64,000 nt of DNA from Noviherbaspirillum soli (GTDB lineage: Bacteria; Pseudomonadota; Gammaproteobacteria; Burkholderiales; Burkholderiaceae_D): contig NZ_JACYOX010000001.1 in the NCBI RefSeq assembly GCF_015352955.1, forward strand, positions 62,001 through 126,000, written 5' to 3'. The notes under the pieces were generated by a model, which saw only the letters and a program-made list of their open reading frames with translations, was not told where the DNA came from and ran no database searches. Position numbers and translations under genes: made by a program. Positions 17,186 through 26,891 of this stretch are shown here, in pieces (within the stretch, counting starts at the first letter, position 1; every line of letters starts with the position of its first letter).

Positions 17186-18571
17186 ATGACCGCACTGAAG
17201 ATCTACAACACCCTCGCGCGCGAGAAACAGGCATTCACCCCGATCGAACCCGGCAAGGTCCGCATGTATGTCTGCGGCATGACGGTCTACGATTACTGTC
17301 ACCTGGGCCATGCCCGCGTGATGGTGGTGTTCGACCTGGTGCAGCGCTGGCTGCGCGCGCGGGGGCTTGACGTGACCTATGTGCGCAACATCACCGACAT
17401 CGACGACAAGATCATCCGGCGCGCGGTGGAAAACAATGAAACCATCGGCGAACTGACCGGCCGCTTCATCGCCGCGATGAACGAGGACGCCGCCGCGCTG
17501 GGCGTGCAACGGCCGGATCACGAGCCGCGCGCCACCGACCACGTGCAGCAGATGCTGGGGTTGATAGGCCGCCTGGAACGCAACGGCCTGGCCTACAAGG
17601 CCGACGATGGCGACGTGAATTATTCGGTGCGCGACTTCGCCGGCTATGGCGCGCTGTCCGGCAAGTCGCTGGACGACCTGCGTGCCGGCGAGCGGGTCGA
17701 TGTCAACAGCGGCAAGCGCGATCCGCTCGACTTCGTCTTGTGGAAAGCGGCCAAGGAATCCGAGCCGGAAGCGGTGAAATGGGATTCGCCGTGGGGACGC
17801 GGCCGTCCGGGCTGGCATATCGAGTGCTCGGCCATGGCATGCGAGCTTCTGGGCGAGCATTTCGACATTCACGGCGGCGGCCAGGACCTGCAGTTCCCGC
17901 ATCACGAGAATGAGATCGCGCAGTCCGAAGGCGCTACCGGGCAGACCTTCGTGAACTACTGGATGCATAACGGCTTCGTCCGTGTCGACAACGAGAAGAT
18001 GTCCAAGTCGCTGGGCAATTTCTTCACCATCCGCGAAGTGCTGAAGGATTTCGATGCCGAGGTCGTGCGTTTCTTCATCCTGCGCGCCCACTACCGCAGC
18101 CAGCTCAATTATTCGGACGCCCATCTGGCCGATGCGCGCGGCGCGCTGACCCGGCTCTATACCGCGCTGAAACAGGTGGCGCCGGACCAGCAGCCGCTGG
18201 ACTGGTCTGAAGACCATGCAGCGCGCTTCGCCGAGGCGATGAATGACGACTTCAATACGCCGATAGCGATGGCCGTGCTGTTCGAACTGGCCAATGAAGT
18301 CAACAAGACCCGCTCGCCGGCACTGGCGCGGCAGTTGAAGGCGCTGGGCGAAGTGGTAGGCCTGCTTGGCCGCACGCCGCAGGACTTCCTCCACGGTGGC
18401 GCGCAGGACGATGCCGACGCGGACGCCATCGAGGCCCGCATCGCGGCCCGCGCGGCGGCCAAGAAGGCGAAGGATTTCGCCGAGGCCGACCGCATCCGCG
18501 CCGAACTGCTGTCAGATGGCATCGTGCTCGAGGACAAGGCTGGTGGCGTGACCGAATGGCGCCGGGCGTAA
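17186..18571 (+). CDS. cysS: Cysteinyl-tRNA synthetase
   Basis: A 461-residue class I aminoacyl-tRNA synthetase that charges tRNA-Cys. The HIGH-type signature is in [13 protein letters not shown], the KMSKS loop in [10 protein letters not shown], and the zinc ligand region starts at YVCGMTVYD with later WHIECSAM and FPHHENE. The C-terminal anticodon-binding helical domain ([20 protein letters not shown]) is complete. It is followed within a few bases by the glycosylase gene, so both are probably one transcript. Confidence 0.98.
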   Translation: MTALKIYNTLAREKQAFTPIEPGKVRMYVCGMTVYDYCHLGHARVMVVFDLVQRWLRARGLDVTYVRNITDIDDKIIRRAVENNETIGELTGRFIAAMNEDAAALGVQRPDHEPRATDHVQQMLGLIGRLERNGLAYKADDGDVNYSVRDFAGYGALSGKSLDDLRAGERVDVNSGKRDPLDFVLWKAAKESEPEAVKWDSPWGRGRPGWHIECSAMACELLGEHFDIHGGGQDLQFPHHENEIAQSEGATGQTFVNYWMHNGFVRVDNEKMSKSLGNFFTIREVLKDFDAEVVRFFILRAHYRSQLNYSDAHLADARGALTRLYTALKQVAPDQQPLDWSEDHAARFAEAMNDDFNTPIAMAVLFELANEVNKTRSPALARQLKALGEVVGLLGRTPQDFLHGGAQDDADADAIEARIAARAAAKKAKDFAEADRIRAELLSDGIVLEDKAGGVTEWRRA

Positions 18572-18576
18572 TCGGC

Positions 18577-19227
18577 ATGGCCAAGAGCTTACAGGGCGAC
18601 ACCCAGATGTTCGTTCCCGCCTACTGGGAAGACGCCAAGCAGGAACTGATGAAGCGCGACCGCATCATGCGCCGCATCATCCCGATGTTTGGCGACCTGC
18701 ACCTGGTGGGTCGCGGCGACCCGTTCACCACGCTGGCGCGCTCCATCGTCGGCCAGCAGATTTCCGTGAAGGCGGCGGAAACCGTCTGGCAGCGGCTGCT
18801 GGCGGCGTGCCAGAAATGCACGCCTGTCCATGTGATCAAGGCCGGCCCCGAGCAGCTGGCCGCTTGCGGCCTGTCGCGCCGCAAGGCCGAATACATCCTC
18901 GACCTGGCCGATCATTTCAAGGCCAAGCGGGTGCATGTGGCGAAGTGGGAAGAGATGGACGACGAGGAAGTCATCGCCGAACTGCTGCAGATCCGCGGCA
19001 TCGGCCGCTGGACCGCCGAGATGTTCTTGATCTTTAATCTGCTGCGCCCTAATATTCTGCCCCTTGACGATGTCGGCTTGCTGCGCGGCATCAGCATGAA
19101 TTATTTCTCCGGCGAGCCGGTCTCGCGCAGCGATGCGCGCGAAGTCTCCGCCAACTGGGAGCCGTGGCGCACGGTCGCCACCTGGTACATGTGGCGTAGC
19201 CTCGAGCCAGTCCCGGTAGAATACTGA
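18577..19227 (+). CDS. AlkA-type DNA-3-methyladenine glycosylase II
   Basis: A 216-residue helix-hairpin-helix base-excision DNA glycosylase that removes alkylated purines. The HhH-GPD signature is clear: LLQIRGIGRWTAEMFLIF followed by the catalytic Asp in LPLDDVGLLRG. The N-terminal part has the usual FTTLARSIVGQQISVKAAET stretch. The E. coli AlkA N-terminal extra domain is absent, as in many short bacterial forms. The ATG at 18577 lies 5 bases after the cysS stop; an in-frame ATG at 18556 would overlap cysS. Neither has a strong ribosome site, which suggests coupling to cysS translation. Confidence 0.92.
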   Translation: MAKSLQGDTQMFVPAYWEDAKQELMKRDRIMRRIIPMFGDLHLVGRGDPFTTLARSIVGQQISVKAAETVWQRLLAACQKCTPVHVIKAGPEQLAACGLSRRKAEYILDLADHFKAKRVHVAKWEEMDDEEVIAELLQIRGIGRWTAEMFLIFNLLRPNILPLDDVGLLRGISMNYFSGEPVSRSDAREVSANWEPWRTVATWYMWRSLEPVPVEY

Positions 19228-19269
19228 CTTTTCCCGAATTTCCCGCCTGTCGAATCCCAAGGAGCCACG

Positions 19270-20244
19270 GTGAGCAAGGTAACTTTCCTCAATTTCGAGC
19301 AACCTATCGCAGAACTCGATTCCAAGATCGAAGAACTGCGTTTCGTGCAGGATGATTCCGCGGTCGACATCTCCGAAGAGATCGAGCGGCTCTCGCGCAA
19401 GAGCCAGCAGCTGACCAAGGATATCTACGCCAAGCTCACGCCCTGGCAGGTGTCGCAGATAGCACGCCATCCGCAGCGTCCGTACACCATGGACTACGTC
19501 AACGAGATCTTCACCGACTTCCATGAACTGCATGGCGACCGCAGCTATGCCGACGACCTGTCCATCGTGGGCGGCCTGGCCCGCTTCAATGGCCAGGCCT
19601 GCATGGTGATCGGCCACCAGAAGGGCCGTGACACCAAGGAGCGCGCGATGCGCAACTTCGGCATGCCCAAGCCGGAAGGCTATCGCAAGGCAATGCGGCT
19701 GATGAAGCTGGCAGAGAAATTCAACCTGCCAATTTTCACCTTCGTCGACACGCCCGGCGCCTTTCCCGGCATCGATGCCGAAGAGCGCGGCCAGTCCGAA
19801 GCGATCGGCCACAATCTGTACGTGATGGCCGAACTGAAAGTGCCGCTGATTGCCACCATCATCGGCGAGGGCGGCTCCGGCGGCGCGCTGGCGATTGCGG
19901 TCGGCGACGCCGTGCTGATGCTGCAATACGCGACCTATTCAGTGATTTCGCCCGAAGGCTGCGCCTCCATCCTCTGGAAAACCGCGGAGCGCGCGTCCGA
20001 TGCGGCCGAGGCGCTGGGCCTGACCGCGCATCGCCTGAAGGCAATCAACCTGATCGACAAGATCGTCACCGAGCCGCTCGGCGGCGCCCATCGCGACCCG
20101 AAACAGATGGCCTCGATGTTGAAGCGCGCGCTGGCGGACAGCCTGCGCCAGTTCCAGGGCATGCCGGTGCGCGACCTGCTGGCCGCGCGGCATGAAAAGC
20201 TGATGAGCTATGGCAAATTCAAGGAAATCTCGCAGCCTGAATAG
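19270..20244 (+). CDS. accA: Acetyl-CoA carboxylase carboxyltransferase subunit alpha
   Basis: A 324-residue subunit of the carboxyltransferase, which moves the carboxyl group from biotin to acetyl-CoA to make malonyl-CoA for fatty acid synthesis. Family regions include [49 protein letters not shown] and the oxyanion-hole Gly stretch [13 protein letters not shown]. It starts with GTG at 19270, preceded by AAGGAG at good spacing. Its 3' end overlaps tilS by 35 bases. Confidence 0.98.
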   Translation: MSKVTFLNFEQPIAELDSKIEELRFVQDDSAVDISEEIERLSRKSQQLTKDIYAKLTPWQVSQIARHPQRPYTMDYVNEIFTDFHELHGDRSYADDLSIVGGLARFNGQACMVIGHQKGRDTKERAMRNFGMPKPEGYRKAMRLMKLAEKFNLPIFTFVDTPGAFPGIDAEERGQSEAIGHNLYVMAELKVPLIATIIGEGGSGGALAIAVGDAVLMLQYATYSVISPEGCASILWKTAERASDAAEALGLTAHRLKAINLIDKIVTEPLGGAHRDPKQMASMLKRALADSLRQFQGMPVRDLLAARHEKLMSYGKFKEISQPE

Positions 20245-21616
20245 GGAAGGCGGCGTCGCCGCTGCGTATGAACGCGCGCTGGGAGCGATCCTGGCGCGCG
20301 TTGCCGTTTCCGGGCCTGCGCTGCGCATCGGCATCGCCTTCAGCGGCGGCCTGGATTCGTCAGTGCTGCTGCACCTGGCAAGCCGGCATGCAGAGGCGCA
20401 CAACCTTGCGCTGACGGCGTTTCATATCCATCACGGCCTGAGCCCGAATGCCGACGCCTGGATGGCGCATTGCGCAGGCGAGGCCGCGGCTTGCGGCGTG
20501 CCCATGCTGTCGCGAAACATAAGCCTGCAGGATACCGAGGGGCGGGGGGTGGAAGAAGCGGCGCGGATTGCCCGCTACCATGCGCTAGGCGAATTGTGCC
20601 GCGAAACAGGTTGCGTCCTGCTGCTGACCGCGCATCACCAGGACGATCAGGCCGAAACCGTGCTGCTGCAACTGCTGCGCGGCGCCGGGCTGCCGGGCTT
20701 GTCGGGCATGGCGCCATTTCAGCCCAGCCATGACTTGCTGGGCGACGGCGTGGCGCTCGGCCGGCCGCTGCTGGGACTGCGCCGCGCTGAACTGGAAGCG
20801 TTTGCCAGCCAGGCAGGGCTGAGCCATGTCACCGATGAATCCAACGCCGACGCGCGCTACCGCCGCAATGCGCTGCGCCAGGATGTTGCGCCGGTGCTGG
20901 AGCGGCATTTTCCCGACTTTGCTCCGCTGGTGGCGCGCAGCGCCGGCCACGTGCAGAGCGCCCAGGCGCTGCTGCAGGAACTGGCCGAAATCGACCTCGC
21001 CGCCTGCCGGGCCGCCGACTGGAGCGCGCCGCTGTATGTGCCGGCGCTGCAGACGCTTTCCGCCCAGCGCGCTGACAATCTGCTGCGTCACTGGCTTTAC
21101 CGCAACCGGGTGCAGTTGCCAAGCGCATCGCGCCTGGAGGAAATCCGCAGCCAGATGCTGGGTGCGGCAGGCGACATGCATCCCTTCTTCGACTTCGGGC
21201 CGATGACGCTGCGCCGCATCGGCAGCAGGCTTGAGCTGCATCCCCGGCTTGGCACGCCGCCGGAGGCGCCGGTAGCCCTGCGCTGGGAGGGCGAAGCCGA
21301 ATTGCCGGTGCCCGCCTGGCGCGGCAGGCTGGTGCTGGAGCCGACTGAGGGGCTGGGCATCAGCCAGGAAGAGCTGCGGCGCCATCCGCTGATGCTGCAT
21401 CCGCGCGCCGGGCAGGAAAGGCTGAAGGTGGCGGCGAACCGGCCGTCGCGCAGCCTGAAGGCGCTGTACCAGGAGGCGGACATCGCGCCATGGCGCCGGC
21501 TCTGGTCGCCGCTGCTCTACCTGAACGGCGAACTGGTGTTCGTCGCCGGCCTGGGCATGGACGTGCGGCATGCCGCGATGGGCAATGCCGTGCTGCTGCG
21601 CTGGGAATCCGATTGA
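20210..21616 (+). CDS. tilS: tRNA(Ile)-lysidine synthetase
   Basis: A 468-residue enzyme that attaches lysine to C34 of tRNA-Ile(CAU), so that it reads AUA codons. The ATP-pyrophosphatase P-loop is SGGLDSS (residues 45-51), followed by [12 protein letters not shown] and [20 protein letters not shown]. The TilS-specific C-terminal domain ends with [14 protein letters not shown]. The ATG at 20210 overlaps accA by 35 bases; this is the earliest plausible start and translation may be coupled to accA. The length is typical for the family. Confidence 0.95.
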   Translation: MANSRKSRSLNREGGVAAAYERALGAILARVAVSGPALRIGIAFSGGLDSSVLLHLASRHAEAHNLALTAFHIHHGLSPNADAWMAHCAGEAAACGVPMLSRNISLQDTEGRGVEEAARIARYHALGELCRETGCVLLLTAHHQDDQAETVLLQLLRGAGLPGLSGMAPFQPSHDLLGDGVALGRPLLGLRRAELEAFASQAGLSHVTDESNADARYRRNALRQDVAPVLERHFPDFAPLVARSAGHVQSAQALLQELAEIDLAACRAADWSAPLYVPALQTLSAQRADNLLRHWLYRNRVQLPSASRLEEIRSQMLGAAGDMHPFFDFGPMTLRRIGSRLELHPRLGTPPEAPVALRWEGEAELPVPAWRGRLVLEPTEGLGISQEELRRHPLMLHPRAGQERLKVAANRPSRSLKALYQEADIAPWRRLWSPLLYLNGELVFVAGLGMDVRHAAMGNAVLLRWESD

Positions 21617-21749
21617 TCTGATGCAGGCGAGGCTGCTGGCGGCAGCGCGCCGGCTGGAGCCGCTTGCCGGGCCGGGCTTGCAACTTCTTGTCAGCCTGTG
21701 TTACGGCCTGTAAAATCGTGCGTTTGTTTTTCCACTCATCACACTTCCC

Positions 21750-23000
21750 ATGGCTTTAATCGTACATAAATACGGCGGCACTTCGATGGGCTCGACCGAG
21801 CGCATCAAGAATGTCGCCCGGCGCGTCGCCAAGTGGCATGACGCCGGACATCAGATCGTTGTGGTGCCGTCGGCCATGTCGGGAGAAACCAACCGCCTGC
21901 TCGGCCTGGCCAGGGAAGTGATGGCCCAGCCCGATCCGCGCGAACTGGACATGCTGGCCTCCACTGGCGAGCAGGTCTCGGTGGCGCTGCTGGCGATGGC
22001 GCTGCAATCCATCGGCAAGGACGCGGTGTCCTATGCCGGCTGGCAGGTGCCGGTCAGGACCGATTCCGCCTTCACCAAGGCGCGCATCCAGTCGATCGAC
22101 GACGCCCGCGTAAAGCGCGACCTCGACGCCGGCCGCATCGTGATCATCACCGGCTTCCAGGGCGTGGACGACAACGGCAACATCACCACCCTCGGCCGCG
22201 GCGGTTCCGACACCTCGGCGGTGGCGGTGGCGGCGGCGCTGAAGGCGGCCGAATGCCTGATCTACACCGACGTCGACGGCGTCTACACCACCGACCCGCG
22301 CGTGGTCAGCGACGCCCGCCGCCTGCGCACCGTGACCTTCGAAGAGATGCTGGAAATGGCGTCGCTCGGTTCCAAGGTGCTGCAGATCCGCTCGGTGGAA
22401 TTCGCCGGCAACTACCGCATGCCGACCAGGGTGCTGTCGTCATTGACCGACCCGATGATCCCGCTGGAAGAGGAAGCGCGTTCCGGCACCCTGATTTCGT
22501 TTGAGGAAGATACACACATGGAACAAGCCACCATTACCGGCATCGCATTCAACCGCGACGAAGCCAAGATCACCGTCATGCAGGTGCCCGATCGTCCCGG
22601 CATCGCTTACCAGATCCTCGGCCCGATCGCCGAAGCCAACATCGATGTCGACATGATCGTGCAGAACCAGGGCGTGGACGGCAAGACCGACTTCACCTTC
22701 ACCGTACCGCGCGGCGAGTACGACCGCGCGATGGACGTGCTCAACACCAGCGTGAAGGCGCACATCGGATCGGGAAACATCGTCGGCGACACCAAGGTAT
22801 CGAAAGTGTCCGTGGTCGGCGTGGGCATGCGCAGCCACGTTGGCGTGGCCTCGCAGATGTTCCGCACGCTGTCTGAAGAGGGCATCAACATGCAGCTGAT
22901 TTCCACTTCCGAAATCAAGATTTCGGTGCTGATCGACGAGAAATACATGGAGCTGGCGGTGCGCGTGCTGCACAAGGCGTTCGAGCTGGAAAAAGCCTGA
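21750..23000 (+). CDS. lysC: Aspartate kinase
   Basis: A 416-residue aspartokinase, the first enzyme of lysine, threonine and methionine synthesis. The kinase domain starts with VHKYGGTSMGSTERI and contains the GRGGSDTSAVAVAAALKA nucleotide-binding stretch. Two C-terminal ACT domains (from about residue 260, ATITGIAFNRDEAKITV and VSVVGVGMRSHVGVA) are where feedback inhibition by lysine and threonine acts in this family. An in-frame ATG at 22518 sits where the separate beta subunit starts in some aspartokinases, but no clear ribosome site supports a second product. tRNA-Ser follows 87 bases downstream. Confidence 0.97.
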   Translation: MALIVHKYGGTSMGSTERIKNVARRVAKWHDAGHQIVVVPSAMSGETNRLLGLAREVMAQPDPRELDMLASTGEQVSVALLAMALQSIGKDAVSYAGWQVPVRTDSAFTKARIQSIDDARVKRDLDAGRIVIITGFQGVDDNGNITTLGRGGSDTSAVAVAAALKAAECLIYTDVDGVYTTDPRVVSDARRLRTVTFEEMLEMASLGSKVLQIRSVEFAGNYRMPTRVLSSLTDPMIPLEEEARSGTLISFEEDTHMEQATITGIAFNRDEAKITVMQVPDRPGIAYQILGPIAEANIDVDMIVQNQGVDGKTDFTFTVPRGEYDRAMDVLNTSVKAHIGSGNIVGDTKVSKVSVVGVGMRSHVGVASQMFRTLSEEGINMQLISTSEIKISVLIDEKYMELAVRVLHKAFELEKA

Positions 23001-23087
23001 ATTAGCGCCGGTTGCCATTGACCAAGTCCCCTTCAGAAGTTATGATTCGGGACTTCGTTGGACGGACATGCAATACCGTCAACGTGT

Positions 23088-23181
23088 GGAGACGTGGCCG
23101 AGTGGTCGAAGGCACTTCCCTGCTAAGGAAGCATACGGGCTTAAACCTGTATCGAGGGTTCGAATCCCTCCGTCTCCGCCA
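23088..23181 (+). tRNA. serX: tRNA-Ser(GCU)
   Basis: The 94 bases fold as a class II tRNA: acceptor arms GGAGACG (23088-23094) and CGTCTCC (23171-23177), discriminator G and encoded CCA. The anticodon loop CTGCTAA gives anticodon GCU for AGC/AGU codons. A long variable arm and the T loop GGTTCGAATCC are present, as expected for serine. The gene symbol is a common one and not diagnostic. Confidence 0.96.
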
Positions 23182-23192
23182 AAGCAATTACT

Positions 23193-23226
23193 GAAAACAG
23201 CCACTTTCGAGTGGCTGTTTTCTTTT
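23193..23226 (+). terminator. Rho-independent terminator after tRNA-Ser
   Basis: Perfect 13-bp arms GAAAACAGCCACT (23193-23205) and AGTGGCTGTTTTC (23210-23222) with a TTCG tetraloop, followed by TTTT. Confidence 0.93.
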
Positions 23227-23453
23227 CAGGATGCGCTTCAGCATCACTCCGCGATGCCTCGACCGCACCGCACCGGCAGCGCGGCGAGGGTAGCTGTCGT
23301 GGACAGGGCGTTCACAGGTCAATGAGGCCTTAACCTTCCACCAGGCAGCCATTGTCGCCAGACTGCAGCACAGGGCCGCTTTACAGCTTTCCTGTCTTGA
23401 CCCCTAGACATTCCGGCATCGTTCAATTCTTCTTCACATAGGCGACCCATTCC

Positions 23454-23858
23454 ATGGCCGAGCTGGCAAGGCTGACCTTCCCCGATCTGGTTTCCCTGGC
23501 GACTGCATCGTCCAATGTCAGCGCCATATGCGCCTGTTCTGGCCCGGCCTTGCGCAGCTGGCAAAGCGTTCCGCTGGCGCTGGCCGACGCGGATTTCAGG
23601 GACGTAGGCACGCTGCTGGAAGACCCCTATGTCGAGCCAACCTTCGTGGAATATCATCCGGCCGGGACACGCTATGGCTCGCCGGATGCGCCCATTGCGC
23701 CGCGCTATTTTCCCTGCAACCGCGCCAACGTGTCGGCATGCCTGCGCTGCGGCCGCATGTTCCTCCGCTATGTGGAGGCTGGCGGTTATTTCGTCGACCG
23801 CAGGATACGCGCGCTGTCGCCGGACCTGCTGATCGATGCGCCGCTTCCCGAGGCGTAG
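23454..23858 (+). CDS. Conserved hypothetical protein with C-terminal CxxC motif
   Basis: A 134-residue protein of unknown function. Its second half (YFPCNRANVSACLRCGRMFL, then RYVEAGGYFVDRRIR) resembles uncharacterised short proteins that I recall from other Burkholderiales. The Cys residues in NRANVSACLRCG form a CxxC that could bind a metal or be redox-active; this is inference. The N-terminal half is Ala/Leu-rich with no recognisable domain. There is no clear ribosome-binding site before the ATG at 23454, so the start is uncertain. It stands alone between tRNA-Ser and a convergent LysR gene. Confidence 0.65.
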   Translation: MAELARLTFPDLVSLATASSNVSAICACSGPALRSWQSVPLALADADFRDVGTLLEDPYVEPTFVEYHPAGTRYGSPDAPIAPRYFPCNRANVSACLRCGRMFLRYVEAGGYFVDRRIRALSPDLLIDAPLPEA

Positions 23859-23896
23859 ATCACCGTCGCGGCCTCAGGCAGAAAAACGCCTGGCTT

Positions 23897-24817
23897 CTAC
23901 ACCTGCTCCGGCTTGATGTCGTCCCCTTGCGCAACCAGTTCCTTCGCAATATCGAAGAATGCCCGCGGAATGGCGCCGGATTCCGATGCGCGGCTTGCCA
24001 GTGCCAGCTGGGTGATCACGCTGGGCGTATCGAAGGGCCGGAACAGCACGCCCTTGATGCCCAGGCTCTGGAACAGGTCGGGCAGGATGGAAATGCCGCA
24101 GCGGGCCGCCACCAGGCCCGTGATCGTGGCCACCTCGCGTGCTTCCATCGTGACCTTGGGCGTAAAACCCGCCTCCGCGCAGAGGCGATAGATCTCCAGG
24201 TTCAGCGTCGTGCCCTCATCCCGCGGAAACATCACGAAGTCCTCATTCCTGAGGTCGTCGATCGACAGATGCCCGATATCCGCCAGCCGGTGGTTGTCAG
24301 GCATCAGCACTGATAGCCGATGGTTCTGAAGGGTCGTCATCACGAGTTGACGCGGAATGTCGGTATCCATCGGCCGGATGAATGCCAGGTCCAGCGAGTA
24401 ATCCTCGAGGGCAGCCAGCTGCCGCATGGTCGACATTTCCTGCATCACCAGCTTCACGTTCGGGAACCGGGTGCGGTAGGTGTTGATGATCTTCGGAAAA
24501 ATCGGCGTGAAGGCGGTGGACTTGATGAAGCCGATCTTCAACTGGCCGATCTCGCCCTTCTCAACCCGACGCGCGGTCTCCGCCGCGCCGGCCGCCAGCG
24601 CCAATACCCGACAAGCGTCCTCCAGGAAAATCCGGCCGGCTTCGGTCAGCCGTATCGTTCGGCGCGAGCGGTCGAAAAGCACGGCGCCAATTTCCTCTTC
24701 CAGCGCCTGCACCTGCTGGCTCAGCGGCGGCTGTCCGATGTGCAGGCGGTCCGCGGCGCGCGTAAAGGAAAGTTCCTCGGCGACCGCAACGAAATACCGC
24801 AGGTGGCGTAACTCCAT
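23897..24817 (-). CDS. LysR-family transcriptional regulator of the hydroxyacid cluster
   Basis: A 306-residue LysR-type regulator in the BenM/CatR-like group, judged by MELRHLRYFVAVAEELSFTR and AADRLHIGQPPLSQQVQALE at the N terminus. The effector domain follows (GQLKIGFIKSTAFTPIFPKI). It is transcribed divergently from the aldolase-hydroxyacid dehydrogenase operon, the classic arrangement for a LysR activator and its target. A perfect inverted repeat TTTTAAAG/CTTTAAAA lies in the shared promoter region. The effector is probably the pathway substrate or an intermediate, which is unknown. Confidence 0.93.
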   Translation of the reverse strand: MELRHLRYFVAVAEELSFTRAADRLHIGQPPLSQQVQALEEEIGAVLFDRSRRTIRLTEAGRIFLEDACRVLALAAGAAETARRVEKGEIGQLKIGFIKSTAFTPIFPKIINTYRTRFPNVKLVMQEMSTMRQLAALEDYSLDLAFIRPMDTDIPRQLVMTTLQNHRLSVLMPDNHRLADIGHLSIDDLRNEDFVMFPRDEGTTLNLEIYRLCAEAGFTPKVTMEAREVATITGLVAARCGISILPDLFQSLGIKGVLFRPFDTPSVITQLALASRASESGAIPRAFFDIAKELVAQGDDIKPEQV

Positions 24818-24827
24818 CGTCGTATCT

Positions 24828-24853
24828 TTTTAAAGTATAGGTAAGCTTTAAAA
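24828..24853. promoter_or_regulatory. Candidate LysR operator
   Basis: TTTTAAAG (24828-24835) and CTTTAAAA (24846-24853) are perfect 8-bp inverted arms separated by 10 bases. They lie between the divergent LysR gene (start 24817) and the aldolase gene (start 24927). Size, symmetry and position fit a LysR recognition site. Confidence 0.6.
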
Positions 24854-24926
24854 CATATATTAGACAGATGACTTTTGCAAACCTATGATCTGTCCACGGC
24901 AAATAAAACCATTCAAGGAGACTGAA

Positions 24927-25604
24927 ATGCCAAACGTGGGCATGCGCATTAACGAATCGATCGTTCGTCCCGACCCAGCCGTCATCGATGCCTTCAGGCG
25001 TCTCCCGGTTGCCAACATCGGCGACAGCATCAACCGCACCTTCTGCATGCATCCGGCGATCAGGCCGTACAACGACAATCCGCTGGCCGGACCGGCCTTC
25101 ACCGTCAAGGTCAGGCCCGGCGACAACCTGCTGCTGCACAAGGCGCTCGACCTGGCGGCGCCGGGCGATGTCATCGTGGTTGACGGCCAGGGCGACATGT
25201 CCAACGCGCTGATCGGCGAACTGATGGTGCTGTGGGCCATCAAGCGCGGGCTGGGCGGCATCATCGTCGATGGGGCGATCCGCGATGTGAACTGCCTCAG
25301 GACCGTCAGCATTCCGGTCTATGCAGCGGGCGTGACGCCGGCCGGGCCTTACAAGGAAGGCCCTGGCGAGATCAATTTTCCGGTGGTCTGCGGCGGCGTT
25401 GTCGTGCATCCCGGCGACATCATCGTAGGCGATGCGGACGGGGTAGTCGTAATCAATCCGCGGGATGCGGGCAGCGTGCTGGAAAAGGCGAGCGCGAAGT
25501 CGCGGGACGAGCAGCAAACGCTGATCGACATCGAGAACGGCACATGGGGCCGCGGCTGGGTGGATGCGACGCTGGCCGCGAAAGGCTGCGAACTGGGCCG
25601 TTGA
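24927..25604 (+). CDS. RraA-family aldolase/decarboxylase-like protein
   Basis: A 225-residue RraA-fold protein. Relatives include 4-hydroxy-4-methyl-2-oxoglutarate / 4-carboxy-4-hydroxy-2-oxoadipate aldolases, which release pyruvate using a divalent metal, and oxaloacetate decarboxylases. The core is visible: GELMVLWAIKRGLGGIIVDG, then AIRDVNCL with the Arg-Asp pair, and GDIIVGDADGVVVI. The acidic residue usually three positions after that pair in the aldolases is Cys here, so exact activity is uncertain. The ATG at 24927 has AAGGAG upstream. It is the first gene of the putative 2-hydroxyacid operon and divergent from its LysR regulator. Confidence 0.85.
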   Translation: MPNVGMRINESIVRPDPAVIDAFRRLPVANIGDSINRTFCMHPAIRPYNDNPLAGPAFTVKVRPGDNLLLHKALDLAAPGDVIVVDGQGDMSNALIGELMVLWAIKRGLGGIIVDGAIRDVNCLRTVSIPVYAAGVTPAGPYKEGPGEINFPVVCGGVVVHPGDIIVGDADGVVVINPRDAGSVLEKASAKSRDEQQTLIDIENGTWGRGWVDATLAAKGCELGR

Positions 25605-25667
25605 TGCCAACAGGCCATCCACTGCTTGCCTAACCAGGACTGCCGGCCTCGCCGGCATGGGAACGCC

Positions 25668-26891
25668 ATGAAAGAGACAAGGATGGCGGCGCGCCGCTTG
25701 CGGTCGGTGCTCTGTCTGGACGACTTCGAGGCCGCCGCCAGACAGCACCTGCCGAGACCGCTGTTTGGCTATATCGCTGGCGCTGCTGAGACCAATGCGT
25801 CGCTACGGTGGAATGCGCAAAGCTTTGGCCGCTATGCCTTTCTGCCCAGGGTGATGGTGGATGTGTCCAGCCGCTCCCAGGCCGTGACCCTGTTTGGCGA
25901 AACCTATGCTTCGCCAATTGGTATAGCGCCGATGGGACTGAGCGCGCTGACTTCCTACCGCGGCGATATCGTGCTTGCACAGGCGGCCGAGGAAGCACGG
26001 GTGCCGATGATCATGAGCGGCTCGTCGCTGATTCCGCTGGAGGAAGTGGCACAGGTGTCGAAAGGCGCATGGTTCCAGGCCTATCTTCCGGGCCAGGTCG
26101 AGCAGGTCAGGGCGCTGATTGACCGCGTTGCGCTTGCCGGATTCACGACCCTGGTGATCACGGTCGACACGCCGGCACAGGCCAACCGGGAGAACAATGT
26201 CCGCACCGGGTTTTCAACGCCGTTGCGCCCGAGCTTGCGTCTTGCATGGGATGGATTGTCGCGACCGTCCTGGCTCCTCGGCACGTTTGCCCGCACGCTG
26301 CTCCGGCACGGCATGCCGCACTTCGAGAACAACTATGCCACGCGCGGCGCGCCCATCCTGTCTGCCAATGTCGTCAGGGATTTCTCGGACCGCGGGCACT
26401 TCACCTGGGAGCACCTGAAGCTGATCCGCAGCCTGTGGCAGGGGCCGCTGGTGATCAAGGGCGTGCTTCGCAGCGAGGACGCGGCAACGGCCTGCCGCAT
26501 CGGTGTGGACGGCATCATCGTGTCGAACCACGGCGGCCGCCAGCTGGACGGCAGCGTCGCCCCGCTGCTTGTATTGCAGCAGATCGTCGAGGCGGCAGGG
26601 ACGACGCCGGTGATGATCGATAGCGGCGTGCGCAGCGGCTCGGATGTGCTGAAGGCGCTTGCGCTGGGCGCTCGCATGGCCTTCGTCGGCAGGCCTTTCG
26701 CCCATGCGGCCGCGGTGGCAGGCAAGGCAGGCGTCGCCCACGGCATCGCGCTGCTGAAGGAAGAAGTTTCACGCAACATGGCCATGCTGGGAATCTGCGG
26801 CATCAATGAAATGACGATGGATCGCCTCGTCGCACTCGACCGGCAGGCCGTTCCCATCGAAGACATCGCTACTGACGAAAGGGCAGCGTAA
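25668..26891 (+). CDS. FMN-dependent L-2-hydroxyacid dehydrogenase (LldD/mandelate dehydrogenase family)
   Basis: A 407-residue FMN enzyme that oxidises an L-2-hydroxy acid to the 2-oxo acid. The TIM-barrel signatures are present: PIGIAPMGLSAL, VITVDTPAQANRENNVRTGF, VIKGVL and the active-site His-Arg motif SNHGGRQLDG, then DSGVRSGSDVLKALALGA for the FMN phosphate. It differs from lactate oxidase only in ways that cannot be judged by eye. The start at 25668 is the most upstream reasonable ATG; one at 25683 is possible. Its stop overlaps the start of the next gene (TAATG), so they are co-translated. Confidence 0.9.
   Translation: MKETRMAARRLRSVLCLDDFEAAARQHLPRPLFGYIAGAAETNASLRWNAQSFGRYAFLPRVMVDVSSRSQAVTLFGETYASPIGIAPMGLSALTSYRGDIVLAQAAEEARVPMIMSGSSLIPLEEVAQVSKGAWFQAYLPGQVEQVRALIDRVALAGFTTLVITVDTPAQANRENNVRTGFSTPLRPSLRLAWDGLSRPSWLLGTFARTLLRHGMPHFENNYATRGAPILSANVVRDFSDRGHFTWEHLKLIRSLWQGPLVIKGVLRSEDAATACRIGVDGIIVSNHGGRQLDGSVAPLLVLQQIVEAAGTTPVMIDSGVRSGSDVLKALALGARMAFVGRPFAHAAAVAGKAGVAHGIALLKEEVSRNMAMLGICGINEMTMDRLVALDRQAVPIEDIATDERAA

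Noticed and set aside
22518-23000. Separate aspartokinase beta subunit start inside lysC
   Set aside because: An in-frame ATG exists, but no good ribosome site precedes it.
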